Below, piece after piece: positions 1 through 5,274 of a stretch of 6,978 nucleotides of DNA; positions within the stretch are counted from its first letter, which is position 1, and each line of letters opens with the position of its first letter. Source of the DNA: Candidatus Hydrogenedentota bacterium (GTDB lineage: Bacteria > Hydrogenedentota > Hydrogenedentia > Hydrogenedentiales > CAITNO01); the NCBI GenBank assembly GCA_903922535.1, contig CAIXUF010001394.1, positions 1-6,978 of the forward strand, read 5' to 3'. Below the pieces are notes generated by a model, which saw only the letters and a list, made by a program, of their open reading frames with translations, had not been told where the DNA came from and ran no database searches. Made by a program: the position numbers and the translations under genes.

Positions 1-524
1 CCGCCGGCAATTGCAGCGGGGCCTATTGGGATTTTGCGCTCGAGAACAACGCCAATCTCGGCGGCGCGCTAACGGGCAGCAGCACGTCTCAGGTCGGCCT
101 CGACCTCGGCCTCGGTTACCAGCTTTGGAAAGGATCTTGGCTGGCCGGCATCGAGGGAAATATCGGCTACCAGCCGGGAACCGGCGGCAATACCGGAACG
201 TTGGTCTCAACTCAGTTCGTAAAGCTGGGCTACAATTTTTTTACGTCGGCCACCACCAGCACCACTGCGTCTGCCGCCGCGCCCTCCGCCTCGCAAAATC
301 CGTTCATCGGTCTAGTTCCGGCCAACATCATCGCAAACTCCACTCCCGCCGTCATTGCCGGCGGCTGCCTCAGCCACGCCATCTACAAGGGTTGTGCCGG
401 TCTGGAGATCGACAGTGTGATCGCGGCCGGCTGGACCACCGCGTTCCAGTATTACAACGCGCCGTCGGTCGCGGGGCAGGCGGACGAAAACGTGTTTCGC
501 ATCATGGTACAAAAGCACTTCTGA
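1..524 (+). CDS. Outer-membrane beta-barrel protein, C-terminal fragment
   Basis: An open frame runs from the window edge (first full codon at position 3) to TGA at 522-524, giving about 173 residues with the N-terminus outside the window. Several stretches alternate polar and hydrophobic residues with aromatic girdles (VGLDLGLGYQLW, WLAGIEGNIGYQ, QFVKLGYNFF, GWTTAFQYYN). The last residues are NVFRIMVQKHF, and a C-terminal Phe is the classic BAM recognition signal of outer-membrane barrels. Between strands lies a low-complexity Ala/Ser/Thr stretch and a loop with two Cys (GGCLSHAIYKGCAG) that could form an extracellular disulfide. It probably sits in the outer membrane of a Gram-negative host. 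In a phage setting it could be a lysogenic-conversion (Lom-like) protein, but that is inference. The specific family was not recognised. A longer frame-2 reading over the same DNA has no barrel character. Confidence 0.6.
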   Translation, partial: AGNCSGAYWDFALENNANLGGALTGSSTSQVGLDLGLGYQLWKGSWLAGIEGNIGYQPGTGGNTGTLVSTQFVKLGYNFFTSATTSTTASAAAPSASQNPFIGLVPANIIANSTPAVIAGGCLSHAIYKGCAGLEIDSVIAAGWTTAFQYYNAPSVAGQADENVFRIMVQKHF

Positions 525-562
525 AAATCGGTGCCCGGAGCAATCCGGGCATCCCTCTTGGA

Positions 563-976
563 ATGGAAATGACCACGGCGGTGGAAAAATTCTCTCAGGC
601 GCTCGGTGATCTCCAAGGCACCGTGCGGGCCATGGATGCCACTGTCAAAAACATGACGGAGCAGTGGCGCCGACAGGATGAGGCCGCCACGGCGGGGCAC
701 AAGGCGCTGTACGAGCGATTCGAGGGTGTATCCATCCAAGTCGCCAATTTTGGGGCGACGCTCAACTTTCTCAAAAGCGAACTTGAGGATCTGAAAGTCG
801 AGATCGACCAGAACGTCATGCCAGCCGTCAAGGCGTTCAACCATTCGACCTCCTATCGCGCGGGTGCGGCCGGGATGGGCAAGGCGATCTGGGCGGTGAT
901 CCTGGCGCTTGGAACCATCGCGGGCTATTACAGCCACGCGATCTACAAATACCTTGCTGGCGCCAGCGGTCCTTAG
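563..976 (+). CDS. Coiled-coil protein with one C-terminal membrane segment (DUF1515-like)
   Basis: The product is 137 residues if started at ATG 563, or 135 from ATG 569. Neither has a convincing Shine-Dalgarno; a GGAG at 537-540 is too far away. Residues 5-90 are rich in heptad-like hydrophobics and charged residues with almost no Pro or Gly clusters, suggesting a helical coiled coil. Residues about 107-124 (KAIWAVILALGTIAGYYSHA) form a single membrane helix, followed by a short tail. This layout of coiled coil plus C-terminal anchor resembles the small rhizobial/phage DUF1515-type proteins, a family assignment made from memory of the pattern. It starts 38 nt after the barrel gene on the same strand and is followed by a terminator, so the two probably share a transcript. 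A role in lysis or membrane anchoring is possible but not shown. The frame stays open upstream to position 11, but only this part has plausible protein composition. Confidence 0.62.
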   Translation: MEMTTAVEKFSQALGDLQGTVRAMDATVKNMTEQWRRQDEAATAGHKALYERFEGVSIQVANFGATLNFLKSELEDLKVEIDQNVMPAVKAFNHSTSYRAGAAGMGKAIWAVILALGTIAGYYSHAIYKYLAGASGP

Positions 977-1015
977 TAGGGTGATTCTGCGACCTGCCAA
1001 GTTGCATCCTCTGAG

Positions 1016-1049
1016 ACGGCCCGCCATTGACCCCCCGGCGGGCCGTTTT
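1016..1049 (+). terminator. Rho-independent terminator between convergent genes
   Basis: A perfect 10-bp GC-rich stem (1016-1025 ACGGCCCGCC pairing with 1037-1046) with an 11-nt loop is followed by TTTT, making a standard intrinsic terminator for the plus-strand genes ending at 976. The minus-strand operon ends only 7 nt away at 1054. The same hairpin lies just after its stop, but in that direction no T-run follows, so it would be weak or would act only as a 3'-end stabiliser. Confidence 0.85.
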
Positions 1050-1053
1050 CCGT

Positions 1054-1323
1054 TTACTTGATCGGTTTCAGCTTCGCATTGAACTTAGCCACGAACGGGG
1101 CGGCGTCTTTATATTTCAATTCCCCGATGCACTGATTGATCGTGGCCAGATCCTGCTGGTCGAGACCATCGACGTTCCATGAGGTCGGCTGAACTGGCGG
1201 CGGCGCAGGATGCGGAGCGGGCGCCGATGGGGCCGCTGGCGTCGGAGTTGGGGCCGGAGTCGGCGGATCATCGGCATAGGCTGCGGTCGAAAACAGGATG
1301 GCGAGTAGAGCGAGTTTCTTCAA
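1054..1323 (-). CDS. Small secreted proline-rich protein, TTG start
   Basis: The product is 89 residues. The start is TTG at 1323-1321, preceded by a perfect AAGGAG (1335-1330) with 6-nt spacing. Starting here gives a textbook Sec signal peptide: MKK, a hydrophobic core LALLAILFST, then AYA before Asp17-Asp18. An ATG start further upstream would bury this signal and run through the preceding gene. After cleavage comes a Pro/Ala/Thr linker (about 20-46, PTPAPTPTPAAPSAPAP), then a small helical C-terminal domain (about 50-89) with one Cys (65). There is no lipobox Cys, so it is probably a soluble periplasmic or surface-linked protein. It is the last gene of the recT operon, and its TTG overlaps the preceding TGA as TTGA, which suggests coupled translation. 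The function is unknown. The Pro-rich linker suggests a spacer across periplasm or cell wall. Confidence 0.72.
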   Translation of the reverse strand: MKKLALLAILFSTAAYADDPPTPAPTPTPAAPSAPAPHPAPPPVQPTSWNVDGLDQQDLATINQCIGELKYKDAAPFVAKFNAKLKPIK

Positions 1324-1793
1324 GGTGATCTCCTTTTGGGTTGCGGTGCAAAAACATCCATGCCGATCATGGTCGAAATTTCGGCCTTCAAATCGTTCTC
1401 CGCCATGCCTTCCAGAAACTTGACGATGACGACATGGGTACAGCGGCGCAGCAATCTGATCCATGTGTCCCCGCTCAGACCCGCGACGGACTTCGGCTTG
1501 ACCTCAGCCCGGTTGCGCAGCGGATCGAACACGGTTTTGAAGTGACGGGCTTCTAGCAGGATTCTATCGGCGGCGTCGCGCTTGTCGAGCAGCCAGTCAC
1601 AGTTATCGGCGACCTTGGTGGCTAACGCCCAGAAATATTTCAGATAGCGGAGATTTGCTGGTACGGTGCATTCGGCCTTGACCTCAGCACCAATCTTGAG
1701 GCTGGCGAAGTCGTCCTCGAAAACCGGCGTATCGACGAACAGGCCCATCTCGCCGGCTTTCGCAATTCGTTTGGTGAAGATGATTTCAACCAT
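1320..1793 (-). CDS. DUF1367-like phage protein
   Basis: The product is 157 residues from ATG 1793-1791, which overlaps the TAA of the preceding gene as TAATG. No Shine-Dalgarno is visible, consistent with coupled re-initiation. An in-frame ATG further upstream would overlap the preceding gene extensively and is less likely. Residues about 20-60 contain the block GAEVKAECTVPANLRYLKYFWAL, shown here in two halves: GAEVKAECTVP and NLRYLKYFWAL. It matches the characteristic pattern of DUF1367, a phage family of unknown biochemistry in which a 'VxxxxxxPRNxxFHRKFFAL' style segment is typical. The rest is mixed alpha/beta with a charged middle (LRNRAEVKPKSVAG). DUF1367 genes usually lie in the early recombination/nin-like region of temperate phages, which fits the upstream recT. 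It is shorter than many members (about 200 residues). The family call comes from pattern memory, and no function is assigned. Confidence 0.68.
   Translation of the reverse strand: MVEIIFTKRIAKAGEMGLFVDTPVFEDDFASLKIGAEVKAECTVPANLRYLKYFWALATKVADNCDWLLDKRDAADRILLEARHFKTVFDPLRNRAEVKPKSVAGLSGDTWIRLLRRCTHVVIVKFLEGMAENDLKAEISTMIGMDVFAPQPKRRSP
1330..1335 (-). promoter_or_regulatory. Shine-Dalgarno that fixes a TTG start
   Basis: AAGGAG on the minus strand, 6 nt before TTG 1323-1321. It lies inside the end of the DUF1367-like gene. It is the best ribosome binding site in the operon and is the main reason for choosing the TTG over longer ATG starts. Confidence 0.8.
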
Positions 1794-2014
1794 TATTGGC
1801 GCGGCGTGCCGTCCGGTTGGCGAGTGACGGCGACGTTGACCCACATGGCATTGCTGCGGTGAGCGCGCATCACAAAAGTCTTATCAGGACCGTCGGGAAG
1901 TAATTCGTCGAGCGCCTTGGCATAGCTAGCAGCGGCTTGTCGTAGCTTGGCCATTGTGGTAATTTGATCTTCGGTCGGCTTGAGATATTCGAACGTCGAT
2001 TCGTGAAGTGCCAT
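1793..2014 (-). CDS. Acb2-like small phage protein, candidate anti-CBASS cyclic-nucleotide sponge
   Basis: The product is 73 residues from ATG 2014-2012, preceded by AAGGG about 9 nt upstream and overlapping the previous stop as TGATG. It contains a short N-terminal segment (FEYLKPTEDQITTM), a helix (AKLRQAAASYAKALDELLP, about 22-40), a polar turn DGPDK (41-45), and a second helix ending MWVNVAVTR (57-65). This order matches my recollection of the Acb2 family (also annotated Acb2/Tad1-type): PT.EQI...R.AA......LDELLPDGREKSLA...L..AMMWANAAIAR. Acb2 proteins assemble as small-helix oligomers that bind cyclic di- and trinucleotides and blunt CBASS (and Thoeris-type) immunity in the cell cytoplasm. 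Here the usual Leu-Glu before AMW is replaced by HRSN, so ligand binding is uncertain. Its place in an early phage operon next to recT fits a counter-defence gene. The function is inferred from family resemblance only. Confidence 0.62.
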   Translation of the reverse strand: MALHESTFEYLKPTEDQITTMAKLRQAAASYAKALDELLPDGPDKTFVMRAHRSNAMWVNVAVTRQPDGTPRQ

Positions 2015-2190
2015 CAGATGAATCCCTTATCCTGCGCCAGCCATTCTGGCATTGTGAAGGTGCCGTCCGGGTTTTGTTCGACTTGCGACTTCGGCACCCA
2101 TTCAGTCGTTTTGCCGTCGTAAATTCGATAGGCTTTGTCGGTTTCGCCACGAAGTTCGCCGGCTATGTCGATCAGTTGTTTCTTGCTCAT
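2014..2190 (-). CDS. Small acidic phage protein of unknown function (58 aa)
   Basis: The start chosen is ATG 2190-2188 (MSKKQLIDIAGELRGETDKA...), with GAGAG about 7 nt upstream. It overlaps the TGA of the zinc-ribbon gene as ATGA. A longer start at 2259 would run through the zinc-ribbon gene in another frame and is disfavoured. The middle carries a pattern I have seen in small phage-encoded proteins: ETDKAYRIYDG...WVPKSQVE, then TFTMPEWLAQDKG, i.e. a short beta domain with a conserved W-P-K-S and a Pro-Glu-Trp-Leu-Ala segment. There is no membrane segment, signal peptide or Cys. It ends as TGATG into the Acb2-like gene, so the two are very likely co-translated. I cannot name a function. Confidence 0.7.
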   Translation of the reverse strand: MSKKQLIDIAGELRGETDKAYRIYDGKTTEWVPKSQVEQNPDGTFTMPEWLAQDKGFI

Positions 2191-2309
2191 GATTTGCTCT
2201 CGCAAGCCCTGCAAAGCACACGATGCTGGCAGATCGGATAGCGAAAGAACCACCCGCACTTCTGGCAGCGATCAGTAGTTCCGATGATATACGGATCAGT
2301 GGACGCCAT
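2187..2309 (-). CDS. 40-residue zinc-ribbon protein
   Basis: ATG 2309-2307 is preceded by AAAGGTG (AAGG, 6-nt spacing), and the frame ends at TGA 2189-2187. The product begins MASTDPYIIGTTDRCQKCGW and contains two Cys-x2-Cys knuckles, C15-x2-C18 and C33-x2-C36, separated by 14 residues, plus C27 and H29 between them. That is the layout of a minimal zinc ribbon, as found in many small phage proteins that bind DNA, RNA or RNA polymerase. The gene overlaps the membrane-peptide gene before it by 14 nt and the 58-residue gene after it as ATGA, and both overlaps support it being translated. It is too short for usual length cut-offs. The actual partner or target is unknown. Confidence 0.66.
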   Translation of the reverse strand: MASTDPYIIGTTDRCQKCGWFFRYPICQHRVLCRACESKS

Positions 2310-2412
2310 GAATCACCTTTGCCAGCAACATCCCGATCCCGCCGCCGATGACGGAACAGGCCGCGAGCATCCCCACGACGTACATGGTCCTGACGTCATC
2401 GCGGCTGATCAC
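2296..2412 (-). CDS. 38-residue single-helix membrane protein
   Basis: A GTG start at 2412-2410 overlaps the recT stop as GTGA, with GGGGA 6 nt upstream; the frame ends at TGA 2298-2296. The product starts MISRDDVRT and is followed by one hydrophobic helix (MYVVGMLAACSVIGGGIGMLL, about 10-30, containing a GGGIG small-residue patch) and a short basic tail AKVIHGVH. An internal ATG at 2385 would give 29 residues with the same helix. The topology (short charged N-terminus, one helix, His-ended tail) suits an inner-membrane peptide. Small membrane peptides are common in phage early operons, but no function can be read from this one. Support comes from the 4-nt overlap, the ribosome binding site and the clean membrane helix. 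Confidence 0.55.
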   Translation of the reverse strand: MISRDDVRTMYVVGMLAACSVIGGGIGMLLAKVIHGVH

Positions 2413-3325
2413 TCGCCGTCCCCGTTGAGTTTGGTTTGCTGTCGGCCATAAGCCTCGGCGAGTTCGGTGTAGTCAGGCGGCATCAAAGTCTTTCCTTGCG
2501 GTTCGATCTCCTGATTCCAGAATGTTTCGAGTTCTCCCGGATCGCTCGCGTGCGTGATGATATCGAGGCATTTCATGAAGAAGCCTTCGTAATCCCCTGC
2601 GATATCCGGCACGCCGTTTTTCGAGATAGGCCTTTTCTCTGGCCCGCTGGAGATCGGATCGGCTTTCGGCGGCAGTACCTCGCCCTCGGTCTTTACGACA
2701 TCGCCGGGCTGGTACTTTTCCTCGACCTCGGACGGGCTTGGAACGCGCAACCGTGGCACTTCCGGCGTTATATCGTGCGCAACGACATGTTCAGCCTCAT
2801 CCTCGATTTGGAACGCGCGGACGAGCTCTGGCGATTGATCCTGACGCTTCATGAGGCGCCGCAGAACCGTCTTTTTGCACATCTCGCTTTCGTCCGAGGC
2901 CCATGGCGTGGATTTGATTTTCTCAGCCCTGTACGCCTTCCAGCCGTCTGATCGATCCCTGATCCCCAAGCATTGCTCAAGCGACATCGGCTCGAAATCG
3001 AAAGTCGCATCCTTGTAGGCAACCAAAGCGACATAGCCGACAATCGGGCCACGATCGACGAACAGTTTTGGCTTGTGGTGAAACACCTTCGGAAACCCGA
3101 GATCGCATTCGATATCGTCCAGCGCATGGACCTCATGAGCGTAGATACCCGCGACATTGCCAGTCTGACGAGCAAGCTTGTTCATGCCCTTGTAGCCGAC
3201 GCGCAACTGAGGCTCGGTTTTCTTGGTCTTATAGTTATAGGCAGTGACGATGTAGGCTTCGCCGAGCAGCGGATCGAGCAACAGGCCGAGGCCGGCGGCC
3301 TTGGAAACCTCACGGAAGATCAGGC
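2409..3325 (-). CDS. recT: RecT-family single-strand annealing recombinase, 5' end missing
   Basis: About 304 C-terminal residues are present, ending at TGA 2411-2409. RecT proteins bind single-stranded DNA and anneal complementary strands during phage recombination, usually with an exonuclease partner. Reading from the junction, the order is AAGLGLLLDPLLGEAYIV, then QLRVGYKGMNKLARQTG, VALVAYKD, and the conserved C-core STPWASDESEMCKKTVLRR (around 2850-2915). This matches the RecT pattern GL.pDPl.GEaY, ..GYkGm..La.., and W....eM..KTv.Rrl. After the core there is an acidic, Pro-rich linker and a helical tail of about 110 residues (e.g. MKCLDIITHASDPGELETFW). The N-terminal part of the fold (probably 60-100 residues), the start codon and the promoter are lost at the junction. 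The frame stays open leftwards of the gene start into DNA antisense to lysA, but that extension is not recT protein. It heads the minus-strand operon of small phage genes. No RecE-type exonuclease is in the window. Confidence 0.85.
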
Positions 3326-3332
3326 GCGGCGC
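3312..3332. other. Chimeric junction between phage-like and chromosomal DNA
   Basis: To the left the minus strand codes for RecT (recognisable through REVSKAAGLGL, about 3285-3314). To the right the plus strand codes for LysA (recognisable from about RRIQAKFGTPVFVYD, 3327 onward). Both genes point away from this point and both lack a start codon, ribosome site and promoter. Gene style also changes: small overlapping phage genes on the left, ordinary spaced chromosomal genes with higher GC on the right. The exact breakpoint could lie anywhere in this short interval. No direct repeat, att-like core or inverted repeat is obvious. Confidence 0.75.
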
Positions 3333-4544
3333 ATTCAGGCCAAATTCGGCACGCCTGTGTTTGTGTATGACGCGCGCACGCTCGAACGGCGCGCGCGCGA
3401 GGTGCTGGCGTTTCCGAACGCCTTCGGCATGACCGCGCGCTTTGCCATGAAGTCGTTGCCGAACGCCGCCGTGGTGCGGCTCTTTCACCGGCTGGGACTG
3501 CGCATAGACGCCTCCAGCGGCTACGAGGCGGAGCGCGCGCTGCGCGCGGGCATTCCGGCGGAACACATACAGATCACCGCCCAGGAACTGCCCAAGGACC
3601 TTGAGGGCCTCGTGCGCCAGGGCTGCGCGTTCAACGCATGCTCTCTGCGCCAATTGGACGTCTATGGACACCTTTTCCCCGGCACAGAAGTGTCGGTGCG
3701 CGTCAATCCCGGACTCGGCTCGGGCCACAGCAACCGGACCAACGTCGGCGGGCCGTCGGCGAGCTTCGGCATCTGGCACGAGCACCTGGGCGAGGCGCTG
3801 GAGACGGCGGCAAGGCACGGCATGCGCATCACCGGCATGCACACCCACATCGGCTCGGGCTCCGATCCGGAGATGTGGGTGCACTGCGCGGGGCTGTCGC
3901 TGGCCATCGCGGCGCGCATGCCCGAAGTCACCCGGCTCAGCCTCGGCGGCGGATACAAGATCGCGCGCATGTCCACCGAGAAGGAGGCCAATCTCCGGGA
4001 CATCGGCGGGCGCATGGCGGCGCAGTTTGAGACGTTTTCCCGCGAGCACGGCCGCAAACTGCATCTGGAGGTGGAACCGGGCACCTATCTGGTCGCCAAC
4101 GCCGGCGCGCTGCTCTGCACGATTATCGACGTGGTGGACACGGGCGCGGCCGGCAACACCTTCATCAAGATCGACGGCGGCATGACCGAAAACACACGGC
4201 CCAGCCTGTACGGCGCGCAACACCCGATTGTGGTGGTGCCCAAGGAGGCGGGCATGACGCGCGGCGAGGGCGACTACCTCGTCGTGGGCCACTGCTGCGA
4301 GAGCGGCGACATCTTCACGCCCGAACCGGACAACCCGGAAGGTTTGGGACCAAGGCGTCTTGTGCGACCGGAACCGGGCGATGCCCTGGTCATGGAAGCC
4401 TGCGGTGCTTATTGCTCGTCCATGTCCACCAAGAATTACAACAGTTTTCCCGAATGCGCGGAAGTGCTTCTGCTGGCAGACGGCACCCCGCAGCTCATCC
4501 GCCACCGCCAGACGTTGGACCAGATTCTGGAAAACGAGGTGTAA
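3312..4544 (+). CDS. lysA: Diaminopimelate decarboxylase, start missing
   Basis: About 410 residues to TAA 4542-4544. The enzyme removes CO2 from meso-diaminopimelate to give L-lysine, the last step of the DAP pathway, in the cytoplasm with PLP. A PLP-type TIM barrel begins at FGTPVFVYD; the PLP Lys is in FAMKS (codon 3450-3452). Then come a glycine-rich SGHSNRTNVGGPSASFGI loop, MHTHIGSGSD (about 3837-3866), SLGGGYK, the EPG loop (4074-4085), RPSLYGAQ, the partner-subunit CCESGD (4293-4310) and the terminal EACGAY with NYNSFPE. The substrate-binding Arg and Tyr of RPxLY, Glu of CESGD and Tyr of GAY are all present. The Arg of the usual EPGR is Thr (EPGT). Only a few N-terminal residues and the start codon are missing, lost at the junction. 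The frame continues upstream to an ATG at 2973, but that part is antisense to recT and is not LysA. Confidence 0.93.
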   Translation, partial: TEDQARRIQAKFGTPVFVYDARTLERRAREVLAFPNAFGMTARFAMKSLPNAAVVRLFHRLGLRIDASSGYEAERALRAGIPAEHIQITAQELPKDLEGLVRQGCAFNACSLRQLDVYGHLFPGTEVSVRVNPGLGSGHSNRTNVGGPSASFGIWHEHLGEALETAARHGMRITGMHTHIGSGSDPEMWVHCAGLSLAIAARMPEVTRLSLGGGYKIARMSTEKEANLRDIGGRMAAQFETFSREHGRKLHLEVEPGTYLVANAGALLCTIIDVVDTGAAGNTFIKIDGGMTENTRPSLYGAQHPIVVVPKEAGMTRGEGDYLVVGHCCESGDIFTPEPDNPEGLGPRRLVRPEPGDALVMEACGAYCSSMSTKNYNSFPECAEVLLLADGTPQLIRHRQTLDQILENEV

Positions 4545-4640
4545 TTTGCAGGGTGCATGAAGTGCCACCAAGCGGCACGGAACACACCATCCCCGCCGCG
4601 CGTATTCTGAACAGGCCGGCAGGAATGTCGGCGCTTCCAG

Positions 4641-5111
4641 TTAAGGGGCCATCTTCTCCAGGTCCTCCGCGCTGATTCCCCGGGCCAGCACGACGGCACA
4701 GGCGTCCACGCGACGGTTCAGGTACTCCACGAACAGGCCCAAGCCATACCAGCAGGGGATGAACATGGCCGTGATCTGCCCTTGCAGGTTCCACTTCATG
4801 TCGCTGTAGTCCCAGATATGCAGACCGAAGTGGGTGAAGATGATACCGGACACGTATTCCACGAGAAAAATGCCCAGCATGTACACCACCGCGCGCAGCG
4901 CCAACGGCACGCGCCGCGCCTTCAGCGCGTTGGCAATGGGGCCGACGACGAGACCCAGAATGCCGTAGTCGAACATCATCCAGGGCGAGGTGTGGCCGAC
5001 AATGTTCCAGTTGCCATGCCGTAGCTGGCCTGATGCAGTGAAAAAGACTTCAATCAGAAGTCCGAGCAGGGCAAACAACAGAAAACGCACGGCAACTCTT
5101 TGGTAATTCAT
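4641..5111 (-). CDS. Small integral membrane protein, CmpB-like putative ABC transporter permease family
   Basis: The product is 156 residues from ATG 5111-5109 (MNYQRVAVRFLLFALLG), preceded by AAGGAGAGAGG a few nt upstream; upstream in-frame starts would add a non-hydrophobic leader and skip this site. About four to five membrane segments are visible: FLLFALLGLLIEVFFTA (about 9-25), MMFDYGILGLVVGPIANAL (about 42-60), LRAVVYMLGIFLVEYVSGIIF (split here as LRAVVYMLGIF and LVEYVSGIIF, about 70-92), and ITAMFIPCWYGLGLFVEYL (about 112-130). The soluble turn HIWDYSDMKWNLQGQI closely resembles the WDYS...fN..G.i signature of the CmpB-type 'putative ABC-transporter type IV' membrane proteins (PF06541). 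No ATPase partner is nearby, so transport is not demonstrated. The C-terminus is a short amphipathic tail. It is convergent with lysA and codirectional with the recombinase upstream. Confidence 0.72.
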   Translation of the reverse strand: MNYQRVAVRFLLFALLGLLIEVFFTASGQLRHGNWNIVGHTSPWMMFDYGILGLVVGPIANALKARRVPLALRAVVYMLGIFLVEYVSGIIFTHFGLHIWDYSDMKWNLQGQITAMFIPCWYGLGLFVEYLNRRVDACAVVLARGISAEDLEKMAP

Positions 5112-5233
5112 GGGACCTCTCTCCTTCTTGTGGGCACATGTGACATAAGCCATGAATGGCTGTCTTTTGACCGGGATTGCGGGGAAAAGGTTGCATGTGC
5201 TCCGGTGGAACTCCGCCACTGGGGGCACCCGTC

Positions 5234-5253
5234 ACCCCCGCGAAGGCGGGAGT
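5234..5253. repeat. REP-like GC-rich hairpin
   Basis: The sequence ACCCCCGCGAAGGCGGGAGT folds as an 8-position stem with one mismatch and a GAAG tetraloop. It resembles the widespread intergenic 'CCCGCGAAAGCGGG' palindromic repeats of many proteobacterial and other genomes. It sits 21 nt after the stop of the recombinase gene. No T-run follows on either strand, so it is not a classical terminator but could stabilise the 3' end of the transcript. Only one copy is in the window, so its repeat status is inferred. Confidence 0.45.
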
Positions 5254-5274
5254 ATTCTTGTCGGCTCCGGCGTC

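Noticed and set aside
11..562. N-terminal part of a 321-residue plus-strand frame
   Set aside because: It overlaps the barrel-protein frame and has highly basic, low-quality composition. Only the portion from 563 looks like protein.
452..1027. 191-residue minus-strand open frame
   Set aside because: It is antisense to the coiled-coil/membrane gene and crosses the plus-strand terminator; no recognisable domain.
2973..3311. Plus-strand N-terminal extension of LysA
   Set aside because: It is the exact antisense of recT and has no LysA homology. The open frame across the junction is accidental.
2409..4571. A 720-residue minus-strand open frame joining RecT to a long N-terminal extension
   Set aside because: The first roughly 416 residues are the antisense of lysA, rich in Arg, Ala and His as expected for a GC-rich shadow frame. 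Only the C-terminal 304 residues are RecT.
4562..4578. Small hairpin GTGCC...GGCAC between lysA and the membrane-protein gene
   Set aside because: The stem is only 5 bp with no following T-run, too weak to call a terminator.
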